From: an uncultured Oxalobacter sp.
Lineage (GTDB): Bacteria > Pseudomonadota > Gammaproteobacteria > Burkholderiales > Burkholderiaceae_D
Reading direction: 5' to 3'
DNA: 64,000 nucleotides
NCBI GenBank assembly: GCA_934277985.1
Contig: CAKQWF010000004.1
Span: 129,841 to 193,840 of the forward strand
The position numbers and the translations under genes were made by a program. Shown in pieces: positions 8,315 through 17,868 of this stretch. Position 1 is the stretch's first letter, and the number at the start of each line of letters is the position of its first letter. The notes below the pieces were generated by a model. The model saw only the letters and a list, made by a program, of their open reading frames with translations, made no database searches and was not told the DNA's origin.

Positions 8315-9328
8315 TTACTTCGCATTCCACAGCGCCGTTGCCGTATCCAGCATACGGCAGCTGAAACCCCATTCATTATCGTACCAGGACAAAATCTTGA
8401 CCAGGGAACCGTCAACGACACGAGTCTGCGTGGCATCGAAAATGCTGGAAGCCGGAATGTGGTTGAAATCCGAGGAAACCAGCGGTTCGACGTTGTAGTC
8501 AAGAATTCCCTTGAGCTTGCCTTCGGATGCCTTTTTGACAACTTCGTTAACTTCCTCGACAGTCGTCTTGCGTGCCGCATTGAACGTCAGATCGACCACA
8601 GAAACATTGATGGTCGGAACACGCATGGCAAAACCGTCGAGCTTGCCGTTCAGTTCCGGCAGCACCAGACCGACAGCAGCGGCTGCACCGGTACGGGTCG
8701 GAATGATGTTCAGCCCTGCGGCACGTGCACGTCTCGGATCGCGGTGATACACGTCCGTCAATACCTGATCGTTGGTATAGGAGTGCACCGTCGTCATCAG
8801 ACCGTCAACGATACCCAGACCTTCATTCAGTGCCAGTGCCACCGGTGCCAGACAGTTCGTCGTGCACGATGCATTCGAAATGACCGTATCCGATGCTTTC
8901 AGCACATGCTGGTTGACGCCATATACGACGGTGGCATCCACATCCTTGCCACCCGGAGCCGAAATGATCACCTTCTTGGCACCGGCACGCAAATGGGCCG
9001 AAGCGGCGGCCTTGGACGTGAAGATACCGGTACATTCCATGACGATATCGACACCCAGTTCCTTCCAGGGCAGATTTTCTGGATCGCGTTCACCGGTGAC
9101 ACGGATCCGGTCGCCATTGACAATCAGCTCGTTGCCTTCGACAGACACTTCGGCCGGGAATTTGCCATGCGCCGTATCGTATCTGGTCAACAAAGCGATC
9201 GTATCAATTTCGCCTGGATTGTTGATGGCGACAATTTCGATATCATGACGCTTGCCGTATTCATAATGTGCGCGAAGAACGTTTCTTCCGATACGGCCGT
9301 AACCATTGATTGCCACGCGAATAGCCAT
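8315..9328 (-). CDS. gap: Glyceraldehyde-3-phosphate dehydrogenase, type I
   Basis: The enzyme interconverts glyceraldehyde 3-phosphate and 1,3-bisphosphoglycerate in glycolysis and gluconeogenesis. It has 337 residues with dinucleotide-fold motif [10 protein letters not shown] (7-16), catalytic Cys155 in SNASCTTNC, and the conserved HSYTNDQ segment. At the coenzyme-discriminating position the usual Asp (AIND) is replaced by Asn (AINNPGE, residues 35-41), which could relax NAD preference toward NADP; this is inference. It lies 73 bases downstream of tkt on the same strand, the usual tkt-gap pairing. Confidence 0.95.
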   Translation of the reverse strand: MAIRVAINGYGRIGRNVLRAHYEYGKRHDIEIVAINNPGEIDTIALLTRYDTAHGKFPAEVSVEGNELIVNGDRIRVTGERDPENLPWKELGVDIVMECTGIFTSKAAASAHLRAGAKKVIISAPGGKDVDATVVYGVNQHVLKASDTVISNASCTTNCLAPVALALNEGLGIVDGLMTTVHSYTNDQVLTDVYHRDPRRARAAGLNIIPTRTGAAAAVGLVLPELNGKLDGFAMRVPTINVSVVDLTFNAARKTTVEEVNEVVKKASEGKLKGILDYNVEPLVSSDFNHIPASSIFDATQTRVVDGSLVKILSWYDNEWGFSCRMLDTATALWNAK

Positions 9329-9401
9329 AAATTCACTCCTGAATGTATAAAAAAACCTGTCAAAAGGTACGGACTTTCATACCGGTCCGTACCGCATATC
9401 A

Positions 9402-11399
9402 TCACTTGCCCAATACAGCTTCGACTCTGGAAACCACATTGTCCACCGTAAAACCGAAATGGCTGAACAGCTTGCCCGCCGGAGCGGACTCGCCAAAACT
9501 TGTCATGCCGACAACATCGCCGTCAAGACCGACATATTTCCGCCAGTAATCCGACGCAGCCGCTTCGATCGCGACACGCGGCAATCCAGACGGCAAGACA
9601 CTGTCGCGATAGGCGGCATCCTGTTTGTCGAACACATCCGTCGAAGGCATGGATACCACACGAACGGCGATATTTTTCTGTGCCAGCGCTTCCGCCGCCT
9701 GCATGGCCAACTGCACTTCCGAGCCGGTCGCGATCAGAACAGCACGGGCATCGGCCGCATCCTTCAGCACGTAAGCGCCTTTGGCGATACCGGCGATCTG
9801 ATCCTGCGTTCTTTCGAAATACGGCAGATTCTGGCGGGACAACACCAGCACGCTCGGAATCTTGCGGTTCCTGACGGCCTGTCCCCAGGCCACCGCCGTT
9901 TCCACCGTATCGCAAGGCCGCCAGTTCTCCAACCCGGGGATCAGCCGCATGCTGGCGATCTGTTCGACCGGCTGATGCGTCGGGCCGTCCTCGCCGACGC
10001 CGATGGAATCATGGGTGAATACGTAAATCGTTCCGATCTGCATGAGTGCCGACATTCTGATCGCATTGCGGCAATAGTCCGAGAACGTCAAAAACGTTCC
10101 GCCGAACGGAATGAAACCGCCATGCAACACGATACCGTTCATGATCGCCGCCATGCCGAACTCACGAACGCCATAGCTGATGTAATTGCCGCTGTTGCCT
10201 TCGCGGACAGTCACGCATCCCTTCCAGTTCGTCAGATTCGAACCGGTCAGATCGGCAGAACCGCCCAGAAATTCCGGCAAATTCGGAGCAAGCGCATCAA
10301 TGGCGTTCTGGCTGGCCTTGCGGGTGGCGATCGTTTCCTTGCGTGCGACACAATCGGCGACATAACGATCGACGACATCATCGAAACCGGCAGGCAATTC
10401 GCCAGCGATACGGCGCGAGAACTCACCGGCTTCCTGCGGATACTGCGCACGATAGCGTGCGAACAAATCGTTCCATGCCGCCTCGGCTTCACGCCCTTTC
10501 TGGCGCGCATCCCATGCGGCATATACATCTTCCGGAATGACGAACGGCGGATACTCCCATCCGAGCGCCTTGCGCGTCGCAGCGATTTCATCGTCACCCA
10601 ACGGAGAACCATGCGCCTTGTTCAGACCGGCCTTGTTGGGCGAACCCTTGCCGATCACCGTCTTGCAACAGATCAGCGTCGGCTTGTCGGAGCGTTTGGC
10701 CGCTGTGATCGCGGCATCGACAGCCGCCACATCATGACCGTCCACATTCCGGATGACATTCCAGCCATAAGCCTCGAACCGGCCCGGTGTATCGTCCGTG
10801 AACCAGCCCCTGACATTCCCGTCGATCGAAATACCGTTGTCGTCGTACAGCGCGATCAGCTTGTTCAGCTTCCAGGTACCGGCCAGCGAACAGGATTCGT
10901 GCGAAATACCTTCCATCAGGCAACCGTCGCCCAGAAAGACATACGTATAGTGATCGACGATATCAAAACCCGGCTTGTTGAATTCGGCAGCCAGCAACTT
11001 TTCAGCCAGCGCCATACCGACCGCATTGGAAATCCCCTGTCCCAACGGGCCAGTCGTCGTATCGACACCGGGCGTGACATGCACTTCCGGATGACCCGGC
11101 GTTTTGGAATGGAACTGGCGGAACTGGCGGATATCGTCCATGGAAAGATCGTAACCTGTCAGATGCAGCAGCGCATACTGCAACATCGAGCCATGTCCGT
11201 TGGACAAAACGAAGCGGTCACGATTGAACCATCCGGGATTGGCCGGATTATGCCGGTAATGTCCGGCCCACAGCGCAACGGCAATATCCGCCATACCCAT
11301 CGGCATGCCCGGATGTCCGGAATTGGCTTTCTGGACCGCATCCATCGCCAGCGCGCGGATCGCGTTGGCCATTTTCGTAACAGGTAAAGAAGTGTTCAT
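9402..11399 (-). CDS. tkt: Transketolase
   Basis: A thiamine-diphosphate enzyme of the non-oxidative pentose phosphate pathway that moves two-carbon ketol units between sugar phosphates. It has 665 residues from the ATG at 11399 ([19 protein letters not shown]). The frame extends six codons upstream, but family members start near the chosen Met. Hallmarks are [31 protein letters not shown], the diphosphate motif [12 protein letters not shown], and the C-terminal TLTFSDY-like and [14 protein letters not shown] segments. It is first in the tkt-gap operon and diverges from rsmE. Confidence 0.96.
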   Translation of the reverse strand: MNTSLPVTKMANAIRALAMDAVQKANSGHPGMPMGMADIAVALWAGHYRHNPANPGWFNRDRFVLSNGHGSMLQYALLHLTGYDLSMDDIRQFRQFHSKTPGHPEVHVTPGVDTTTGPLGQGISNAVGMALAEKLLAAEFNKPGFDIVDHYTYVFLGDGCLMEGISHESCSLAGTWKLNKLIALYDDNGISIDGNVRGWFTDDTPGRFEAYGWNVIRNVDGHDVAAVDAAITAAKRSDKPTLICCKTVIGKGSPNKAGLNKAHGSPLGDDEIAATRKALGWEYPPFVIPEDVYAAWDARQKGREAEAAWNDLFARYRAQYPQEAGEFSRRIAGELPAGFDDVVDRYVADCVARKETIATRKASQNAIDALAPNLPEFLGGSADLTGSNLTNWKGCVTVREGNSGNYISYGVREFGMAAIMNGIVLHGGFIPFGGTFLTFSDYCRNAIRMSALMQIGTIYVFTHDSIGVGEDGPTHQPVEQIASMRLIPGLENWRPCDTVETAVAWGQAVRNRKIPSVLVLSRQNLPYFERTQDQIAGIAKGAYVLKDAADARAVLIATGSEVQLAMQAAEALAQKNIAVRVVSMPSTDVFDKQDAAYRDSVLPSGLPRVAIEAAASDYWRKYVGLDGDVVGMTSFGESAPAGKLFSHFGFTVDNVVSRVEAVLGK

Positions 11400-11426
11400 G
11401 GTCGCCCAAATCATCAAAATGTCAAC

Positions 11427-11450
11427 GGCATAACGAAACGCTATTATGCC
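11427..11450. promoter_or_regulatory. Inverted repeat in the tkt/rsmE divergent promoter region
   Basis: GGCATAA (11427-11433) and TTATGCC (11444-11450) are perfect inverted copies ten bases apart, 28-51 bp upstream of tkt. The spacing suits a dimeric transcription factor. No factor can be named from sequence. Confidence 0.35.
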
Positions 11451-11519
11451 AACCAGCTTTTACCTGTATTCTATCAGAGAGTGTTATCCAGATTACAATT
11501 GCATCGGTACCCGTTTGAT

Positions 11520-12251
11520 ATGACCCGTCTTTTCTGCGACTTCCCGCTGGCGATCGGCGAGAACATTGAACTTCCGAAAGATGCCGCACGGCACATCATG
11601 GTCCTGCGCCTCTCCGCAGGCGACACCCTTACCCTGTTCAACGGTCTGGGCGGCGAATACCAGGCCAGAATCACCCGTATCGACCGCCAGCGAGTCACCA
11701 CGGAAATCGTCTCGCATTCCTCGCGGGAAGCAGAACTCCCCTACCGGATCACGCTGGCACAAGGCATACCGGAAGCAACCAAAATGGACTGGATCATCGA
11801 AAAAGCCGTCGAACTCGGCGTCAGCGACATCATCCCGCTGGCAGCACAACGTTCGGTCGTCCGTCTGGACAACGACCGCGCGGAAAAAAGGCTGTCCCGC
11901 TGGCAAGCCATCGCCATTTCCGCCGCACAACAATGCGGCCGGAACCGCCTGCCACACATCGCATCACCTGTCGGCACCGGAGAATACCTGCGTCAAACGA
12001 CACCTTCTCCCCGCATTCTGTTCAGCCCGCGCACGACCGAGACACTCTCCGAATGGGCTCGCCACCAAAAACCGCAAAACATCACACTGCTGATCGGACC
12101 GGAAGGCGGATTTTCACCGGAAGAAGAAAACATGGCAGAACAGCAAGGCGTCACCTTCCTGTCGATGGGACCGCGCATCCTGCGTACCGAAACCGCCGGT
12201 CTGGCGGCTGTCGCCGCCATCAATGCACTATGGGAAACGCGGCCGGAATAA
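11520..12251 (+). CDS. rsmE: 16S rRNA (uracil1498-N3)-methyltransferase
   Basis: RsmE methylates U1498 of 16S rRNA using SAM. The protein has 243 residues from the ATG at 11520 (MTRLFCDFPL), the usual length, with an N-terminal PUA-like domain and a C-terminal SPOUT knot. The knot signature LLIGPEGGFSPEEE and the following GPRILRTETA are present. The frame continues 13 codons upstream without family similarity. It is a single-gene unit that diverges from tkt and converges on prfC with only 33 bases between stop codons. Confidence 0.94.
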   Translation: MTRLFCDFPLAIGENIELPKDAARHIMVLRLSAGDTLTLFNGLGGEYQARITRIDRQRVTTEIVSHSSREAELPYRITLAQGIPEATKMDWIIEKAVELGVSDIIPLAAQRSVVRLDNDRAEKRLSRWQAIAISAAQQCGRNRLPHIASPVGTGEYLRQTTPSPRILFSPRTTETLSEWARHQKPQNITLLIGPEGGFSPEEENMAEQQGVTFLSMGPRILRTETAGLAAVAAINALWETRPE

Positions 12252-12284
12252 CCGTCGCCCCGCTTCCACCGTATGTAAACGCCA

Positions 12285-13955
12285 CTAGCCGACCAGCGAC
12301 ACCGAATGCTCGCGCGTGGCATGGAACGTCAGTTTCGGCCACCGCTCTTCCGTCAGACGCAAATTGACCGGCGAAGTCGCCAGATACGTCAGATTGCCCG
12401 CCGCATCATAGGCGACATTGTGCGCCAGCGACTTTTCAAAGTCCGAAAGCATCTTCTTGTCATCGCCCGAGACCCAGCGCGCACTGCTGATACTGGTTCC
12501 CTCGAAAACGGCATCGACGCCGTACTCGTTCATCAAACGACTCGCGACAACCTCGAACTGCAAGACACCGACCGCCCCCAGAATCAGCTCGCTGCCCAGA
12601 ACCGGCTTGAACACCTGCACAGCTCCTTCCTCGCCCAGCTGTTGCAAGCCCTTGTGCAACTGCTTGACCTTGAGCGGGTTGCGGATACGGACACTGCGGA
12701 AAATTTCCGGCGCGAAATAGGGAATCCCCGTAAACTGCAACACTTCCCCTTCCGAAAAACTGTCGCCGATCTGCATGTTGCCGTGATTGGGCAAACCGAT
12801 AATATCCCCGGCATAGGCTTCCTCGACCTGCTCGCGCGACGATGCCATGAAGGTCACCACGCTGGACACCTTGATCTCGCGGTTGAGCCGCAAATGCTTC
12901 AGGCGCATACCGCGTTCGAACCGTCCCGAACAGACACGCAAAAAAGCGATACGGTCACGGTGCGCCGGGTCCATATTCGCCTGAATCTTGAACACGAAAC
13001 CGGAAAAAGCCGTTTCCGTCGGCTGGACATCCCGCACCGTGGCATGACGTCCCAAAGGCGGCTGCGCCCAGTCCAGCAGCGCATTCAAAACCTCACGGAC
13101 ACCGAAATTGTTGATCGCCGAACCGAAAAAAACCGGCGTGAGCGTACCCGCCAGAAATTCTTCCAGCACGAACGGATTGGAAGCCCCCTTGACGAGCTCG
13201 ACTTCCATTTTCAACTGTTCCATTTCCATCGGGAACATCTCAGCCAACAGCGGATTGTCGATCCCCTTGACGACCTCGAAAACCTGATCCGCCTTTTCAC
13301 TGCCCGGCGCGAACAACATCACCTCGTCATTGATGAGGTGATAGACCCCGCGGAAATTCTTGCCCATCCCGATCGGCCAGGTAATCGGCGCACAACGGAT
13401 TTTCAGCACCGTTTCCACTTCGTCGAGCAATTCCAGCGAATCCCGTGTTTCGCGGTCGAGCTTGTTCATGAAGGTGATGATCGGCGTATTGCGCATGCGG
13501 CACACTTCCAGCAACTTGATCGTCTGGGCTTCCACACCACGCGCTGCATCGATCACCATCAACGCGGTATCGACAGCCGTCAACACCCGGTAAGTATCTT
13601 CCGAAAAATCCTGGTGACCCGGCGTATCCAGCAAATTGATGACATGGTCGCGATACTCGAACTGCATGACCGAGCTGGCTACCGAAATCCCGCGCTGCTT
13701 TTCGATTTCCATCCAGTCAGACGTGGCATGCCGCGCACTCTTGCGCGCCTTCACCGTCCCGGCCAGCTGAATGGCGCCTGAAAACAACAACAGCTTTTCC
13801 GTCAGCGTCGTCTTGCCCGCGTCAGGGTGGGAAATGATCCCGAACGTACGCCGCCGCGCGACCTCGCGCGCGATCTTTTTCGCCAGATTGTCTCTGGACT
13901 CTGCAACCGACTCCCCAACTGCGACCGTACTTTCCGGAGCGGAATCAACACTCAT
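12285..13955 (-). CDS. prfC: Peptide chain release factor 3
   Basis: RF3 is a translational GTPase that ejects RF1 and RF2 after termination. G-domain motifs are [13 protein letters not shown] (G1), the switch region ending [20 protein letters not shown] (G3) and NKLDRE (G4), followed by EF-Tu-like domain 2 and the RF3-specific C-terminal domain. Two ATGs are possible: 13970 and, five codons in, 13955. The second is preferred because an AAAGA sequence lies at Shine-Dalgarno distance, giving 556 residues; starting at 13970 gives 561. The extension before the G domain is somewhat longer than usual. ssrA, another ribosome-rescue gene, is divergent next door. Confidence 0.95.
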   Translation of the reverse strand: MSVDSAPESTVAVGESVAESRDNLAKKIAREVARRRTFGIISHPDAGKTTLTEKLLLFSGAIQLAGTVKARKSARHATSDWMEIEKQRGISVASSVMQFEYRDHVINLLDTPGHQDFSEDTYRVLTAVDTALMVIDAARGVEAQTIKLLEVCRMRNTPIITFMNKLDRETRDSLELLDEVETVLKIRCAPITWPIGMGKNFRGVYHLINDEVMLFAPGSEKADQVFEVVKGIDNPLLAEMFPMEMEQLKMEVELVKGASNPFVLEEFLAGTLTPVFFGSAINNFGVREVLNALLDWAQPPLGRHATVRDVQPTETAFSGFVFKIQANMDPAHRDRIAFLRVCSGRFERGMRLKHLRLNREIKVSSVVTFMASSREQVEEAYAGDIIGLPNHGNMQIGDSFSEGEVLQFTGIPYFAPEIFRSVRIRNPLKVKQLHKGLQQLGEEGAVQVFKPVLGSELILGAVGVLQFEVVASRLMNEYGVDAVFEGTSISSARWVSGDDKKMLSDFEKSLAHNVAYDAAGNLTYLATSPVNLRLTEERWPKLTFHATREHSVSLVG

Positions 13956-14026
13956 GGCAACATCTTTCATTCAATCAGCAAACACACAAACGGCATCGGC
14001 ACCCCTTGCGGAAAGACAAACCCTGC

Positions 14027-14055
14027 TGGATGCAATGCCCGATAAAATGTATAAT
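14027..14055 (+). promoter_or_regulatory. Probable promoter of ssrA
   Basis: A perfect TATAAT -10 box (14050-14055) lies 55 bases before the mature tmRNA 5' end. A poor -35 (TGGATG, 14027-14032) is 17 bases upstream. The position would give a short 5' leader to be trimmed. Confidence 0.45.
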
Positions 14056-14109
14056 TATAAATTGCTTCAATACTTTTCTGTTCACGAAAAGCCAACGCAC
14101 CACACAAAC

Positions 14110-14468
14110 GGGGGCGACTTGGATTCGACAGGGGTTGCAAAGCAGAACAGGGCATATCGAGGACTGGAGCCCTCGTAAATCCATCCAGAAAAAAGTAAAC
14201 GCTAACGATAAAAGTTACGCATTAGCCGCTTAATACCGGCTATCCCTGCACTGTTTCTTTCCTGGGGCAGGCCGCAAGGCACGCAGGGTCATCGACAGGA
14301 AATCGCCTTGTGCTTCGTTACCGGGTACAAGGTTAAATCTCTGGTGACTCGTCTGTCGGCAGCGTGCATGTCCGCGTCCGGCAGATCAAATCAAATGGCA
14401 ATGCTAAATATGTAGAACTGTCTGTAGAGGACTTCTGGACGCGGGTTCGAAACCCGCCGCCTCCACCA
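14110..14468 (+). ncRNA. ssrA: Transfer-messenger RNA (tmRNA), one-piece
   Basis: The RNA begins GGGGGCGAC and ends GCCGCCTCCACCA with an encoded CCA. Its ends pair as the alanyl acceptor stem (GGGGGCG with CGCCTCC, including the G-U pair typical of Ala identity), and the T-arm GCGGGTTCGAAACCCGC is canonical. The mRNA-like part carries the tag reading frame at 14201-14233. The arrangement is linear, not the two-piece permuted type. tmRNA with SmpB rescues ribosomes stalled on broken messages. The 3' end of ssrA is a common integration site for islands, and AT-rich DNA starts immediately after it here. Confidence 0.96.
14201..14233 (+). other. tmRNA proteolysis-tag reading frame
   Basis: The resume codon GCT is followed by codons giving ANDKSYALAA and a TAA stop. 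The alanine from charged tmRNA precedes it. The LAA end is the recognition signal for ClpXP and related proteases. Confidence 0.9.
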
Positions 14469-14661
14469 TTCAAAAAACGAAAACGTTATTTGAAATCAAA
14501 TTGAGTTTATATTAATAATATTCTCTTAAAAAAATACCTCCATAGGATACTCGATTTCGAATTTTCACCTTGATATCAGTAGCATCTGGCAATCCAAATT
14601 ACTAAAAATATTCAATAAATTATCCCATTAAGCTTAACAATTTAAATTTAGCTAAATACTT

Positions 14662-15831
14662 ATGATCAATGACCTAAATGAATGCCTCGACACGGTACTT
14701 ACCCCTGAAGATGCAGCCTCTATAGATGGAAACGATACTAGTACCCTACCTGAAGAAAAAGAAGAAGAAGAAATCACGGAACCTTTTAACACAAAGGAAA
14801 TAAGAATTGAGTCACGAGCTGGAAATCTTACTACACTATTAGATCGATTAAGCAATAATGAAATAGATCTTGCCCCTGACTTTCAACGACAAGCAGGCAT
14901 ATGGAGTAATCGTGATCAATCACGTCTTATAGAATCGCTTATGTTGCGAATTCCCATTCCTGCTTTCTATTTTGATGGAACGAATGATGAAAACTGGTTA
15001 GTAGTAGATGGCCTGCAACGCCTGACATCGATCAAACGTTTTGTCGTTACAGAAGAACTATCACTATGCGAGCTAGAATATCTAAGGGAACACAATAACA
15101 AAAAATTCTCACAATTACCTCGCCCACTACAACGTGCCATCAGAGAAGCTCCCGTCGTTTGGTATCTTATAATGCCAGGAACGCCAGAAAATGTAAAATT
15201 TGATGTTTTCCGTCGCATTAATACTGCCGGACTTCCACTCAGCCCTCAAGAAATTAGACATGCGCTAAACGGTAAGCCCATTACTGATATTATTAAAAGA
15301 CTTGCTGAAAGTGAGGAATTCAAGGCAGCAACAGCACATGGTATCTCGCCAAAACGTATGGATGATCGCGAATGCGTTACTCGTTTCTTAGTTTTTTCTA
15401 TTTTTCCGCCTGATAAGTACAACAAAGATGATTTTGATGCTTTTCTAAATACTGGCATGCACTACTTGAACGACCATCCAGAACTACTTGATAATCTTCA
15501 AACACGCTTCATACGCGCAATGCTCGCAGCAAGACAAATTTTTGACAACGACGCTTTTCGTAAACGTTACTCAAAAAACACCACACGCTTTCCTATTAAC
15601 AAGGCTCTCTTTGAGAGTTGGAGTGTTAATTTAGATATGTGCTCTGATAAAGAGTTATTGACCCTTGTAGAACGAAAAGAATTAGTCAAGAATCAATTCA
15701 TTGAATTAATGTGCAAAAACACCAAATTTGAAAAGGCCGTGTCACAAGGCACAGGATCTATTTCTAGAGTAAGGTGTCGTTTTAATGAAATCCAAAAACT
15801 AATTCATGGGGTATTAAATGCACACAATTAA
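14662..15831 (+). CDS. DUF262 domain protein (ParB/Srx-fold), first gene of the ssrA-linked cassette
   Basis: A 389-residue protein with a DUF262 domain. An acidic low-complexity stretch (about 36-45) precedes the core. Diagnostic motifs are APDFQRQAGIWSNRDQSRLI (about 91-110), the DGLQRLTSI box (normally DGQQR; here Gln is Leu) and FRRINTAGLPLSPQEIRHAL. DUF262 occurs in nucleotide-driven defence nucleases such as GmrS and in BrxU and SspE. Here the HNH nuclease domain DUF1524 found in GmrSD is absent, and the C-terminal half is the helical part seen in DUF262-only proteins. It overlaps the next gene by 14 bases, so the pair is translationally coupled. A defence role is inferred. Confidence 0.82.
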   Translation: MINDLNECLDTVLTPEDAASIDGNDTSTLPEEKEEEEITEPFNTKEIRIESRAGNLTTLLDRLSNNEIDLAPDFQRQAGIWSNRDQSRLIESLMLRIPIPAFYFDGTNDENWLVVDGLQRLTSIKRFVVTEELSLCELEYLREHNNKKFSQLPRPLQRAIREAPVVWYLIMPGTPENVKFDVFRRINTAGLPLSPQEIRHALNGKPITDIIKRLAESEEFKAATAHGISPKRMDDRECVTRFLVFSIFPPDKYNKDDFDAFLNTGMHYLNDHPELLDNLQTRFIRAMLAARQIFDNDAFRKRYSKNTTRFPINKALFESWSVNLDMCSDKELLTLVERKELVKNQFIELMCKNTKFEKAVSQGTGSISRVRCRFNEIQKLIHGVLNAHN

Positions 15832-16897
15832 CTCCGTTGAACTTAAAAATTTCAAATGTTTTCAAAAACAAAAAATAAATTTTAGGCCACTCACATTATT
15901 GACGGGTATCAACAGTTCAGGTAAAAGTACTGTAATTCAATCTTTGTTATTACTACGTCAAATATTAGTCGATAATCTAAAAAAAAACGAACTTCAAACA
16001 TATGGGGAATTGGTTAATCTTGGATTACCATCTGATGTACTAAACATCAATGCTGAAGATGATACTCTTTCCATCGCTATGAGACGAAATGATGAATTTT
16101 TCAACATTGAGGCAACACTTCAAAACGGCACGCTATACACAAAAAAATTTCCCAAAAAACCAGACAATTTTGATAATTTCTTATATTTAAACGCCAATCG
16201 CATAAGCCCAAACACACTCTTTCCAGTACCGACGAAAATACAGAGTTACTACAATGCCATTGGCAACCACGGTGAGTTTGCAGCTTACATTTTACACAAA
16301 TTAGGACACCAAAAAATTTCTAATACTACAAACCGTACTAATTTATTTGCATCTGCAGCAGGCAATTCGGCAACTATACAAATGCAAACTGAAGCATGGC
16401 TTTCCTTATTGGGAACACCTGTACGACTCCAGACTGAGCGTTCAGCGGGTACAGATGCGGTAATTCTACGTTTTTCATTTCCCGATATATCCAATACCTA
16501 TTACCGTCCAACTAATGTTGGATTTGGATTAACCTACGCATTGCCGATTTTTGTTGCAGCCCTCTATGCACCAGAAAGTACTTTGCTCATAGTGGAAAAT
16601 CCTGAGGCACATCTACATCCCAAAGGGCAGGCACTTATGGGGCAATTTCTCGCACGTGCCGCTACTAGTGGCATTCAAGTAATTATAGAAACACACAGTG
16701 ATCATGTCCTAAATGGCATTCGAGTTGCCGTTAAAAAGAAATTAATTTCGCATACTGATGTTCAAATAAATTTTTTTCATCAAATTAACGGTATAAGTAA
16801 CATTTCAACGCCCTACATCGATAGTGACGGTCACATTGATCAATGGCCAGATAACTTCTTTGACGAATGGAATAAACAACTCTTAGAATTACTTTAA
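15818..16897 (+). CDS. AAA family ATPase with DUF3696 C-terminus
   Basis: A 359-residue RecF/OLD-like ABC-type ATPase. It begins with the family pattern SVELKNFKCFQKQ and Walker A GINSSGKST (30-38). Near residue 260 are Walker B and signature-like LLIVENPEAHLHPKGQ, followed by the switch-histidine segment IETHSDHVLNGI. The end, WPDNFFDEWNKQL, is the DUF3696 mark. There is no TOPRIM nuclease domain, so unlike OLD or GajA it is probably an ATPase sensor or regulator that needs a partner. It overlaps the DUF262 gene and is followed five bases later by the third gene. Comparable ATPases pair with effectors in PARIS, Septu and similar systems. Confidence 0.85.
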   Translation: MHTINSVELKNFKCFQKQKINFRPLTLLTGINSSGKSTVIQSLLLLRQILVDNLKKNELQTYGELVNLGLPSDVLNINAEDDTLSIAMRRNDEFFNIEATLQNGTLYTKKFPKKPDNFDNFLYLNANRISPNTLFPVPTKIQSYYNAIGNHGEFAAYILHKLGHQKISNTTNRTNLFASAAGNSATIQMQTEAWLSLLGTPVRLQTERSAGTDAVILRFSFPDISNTYYRPTNVGFGLTYALPIFVAALYAPESTLLIVENPEAHLHPKGQALMGQFLARAATSGIQVIIETHSDHVLNGIRVAVKKKLISHTDVQINFFHQINGISNISTPYIDSDGHIDQWPDNFFDEWNKQLLELL

Positions 16898-16902
16898 ATA
16901 AG

Positions 16903-17868
16903 ATGAATCAAGTTTTGAATGAACTTTCTTTATCCGCATCCCTATCTAACATTGATGACGCAAAAAGAGCAATTATTCACCTACAAGAAGCATCCCATGA
17001 ATTATATAAACTAGGATTTTCTAATCATGTCCATATAACAACAGATTTTGCATATCGCGAAATCACACCCGGATACAATATAAAAAGACTTCTAAGCCTC
17101 TTTTCACACGGAAAAGAGAATACAATAAAAACTTGGCTTATTAGTCTTTTAACAAGTTTACCCTACACAGAAAATGTTTGCCAGAAAATCGGCATAACTC
17201 ACGATGAATACTCTATAAACAACACACCATGTAAAGGTTTAGCATTAGCAGCTTTTTATGGGGCACCCGCACTTTCTCTCGACGGAGACAATCGTTTTAT
17301 ACCACCACACATAGTATTAACACATAGCTTTATATCTGATTCATCAGGCGAAATTAAGAATGAATGCTGTCAAGTTGGCATTATTTCACAAAAACAAGAC
17401 ATTTCACATCATATTGATATCATTCATAGCTTACCGTTAAACAATCCAAGGACTGGAGCCGATTTACTTCAACATATAAAAGAGCGGTTTAACGCACTTA
17501 TATTCAGCACTACAGCAGAAGATCAACTCATAAGATTACAGCAAGGATCCATTATCTTAGCTCGCCTAAGCTTAATTTTACAAGAACTCAACCGCGCACT
17601 CAATGAAAGTCTAAAAAACAACACTCCCTTTATTCCGATCGGCTTTAACTATACCGCCAGTGAAAGCAATTCTGCAACACAAGGAAAGAAAGGAGAAAAG
17701 CATAAATTTACTTTTAATATCAATGGTATTACGCATCAACGTGTCTTATGCGAGTCGCACATGCGAATTACCGATAGACTTCGAATTTATTTCAAATACA
17801 ATCCCGATATAAAAAAAGTCCTTATTGGTCACATTGGCGATCACCTGCCCGGAAAGAAATATGGTTAA
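16903..17868 (+). CDS. Protein of unknown function, third gene of the cassette (candidate effector)
   Basis: I do not recognise this 321-residue protein. It has no signal peptide or membrane segment. The N-terminal third looks helical, the middle contains KGLALAAFYGAPALSLDGD and two Cys (ECCQ), and the C-terminal 60 residues hold CESHMRITDRLRIYFKY followed by KKVLIGHIGDHLPGKK. That closing pattern (Cys-Glu-x-His, Arg-Ile-Tyr-Phe, Gly-His-Ile-Gly-x-His-Leu) is reminiscent of segments I recall in defence-associated hypothetical proteins; this is memory-based and weak. It is AT-rich like its two upstream neighbours and begins five bases after the ATPase stop codon, so it belongs to the same operon. 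Effector role is inference. Confidence 0.6.
   Translation: MNQVLNELSLSASLSNIDDAKRAIIHLQEASHELYKLGFSNHVHITTDFAYREITPGYNIKRLLSLFSHGKENTIKTWLISLLTSLPYTENVCQKIGITHDEYSINNTPCKGLALAAFYGAPALSLDGDNRFIPPHIVLTHSFISDSSGEIKNECCQVGIISQKQDISHHIDIIHSLPLNNPRTGADLLQHIKERFNALIFSTTAEDQLIRLQQGSIILARLSLILQELNRALNESLKNNTPFIPIGFNYTASESNSATQGKKGEKHKFTFNINGITHQRVLCESHMRITDRLRIYFKYNPDIKKVLIGHIGDHLPGKKYG

Noticed and set aside
9459..11387. A 642-codon open frame antisense to tkt
   Set aside because: The composition is that of a shadow frame (His, Arg and Asp rich, no family motif), while tkt on the other strand has full transketolase signatures.
12306..13781. A 491-codon open frame antisense to prfC
   Set aside because: No recognisable domain; prfC is unambiguous on the reverse strand.
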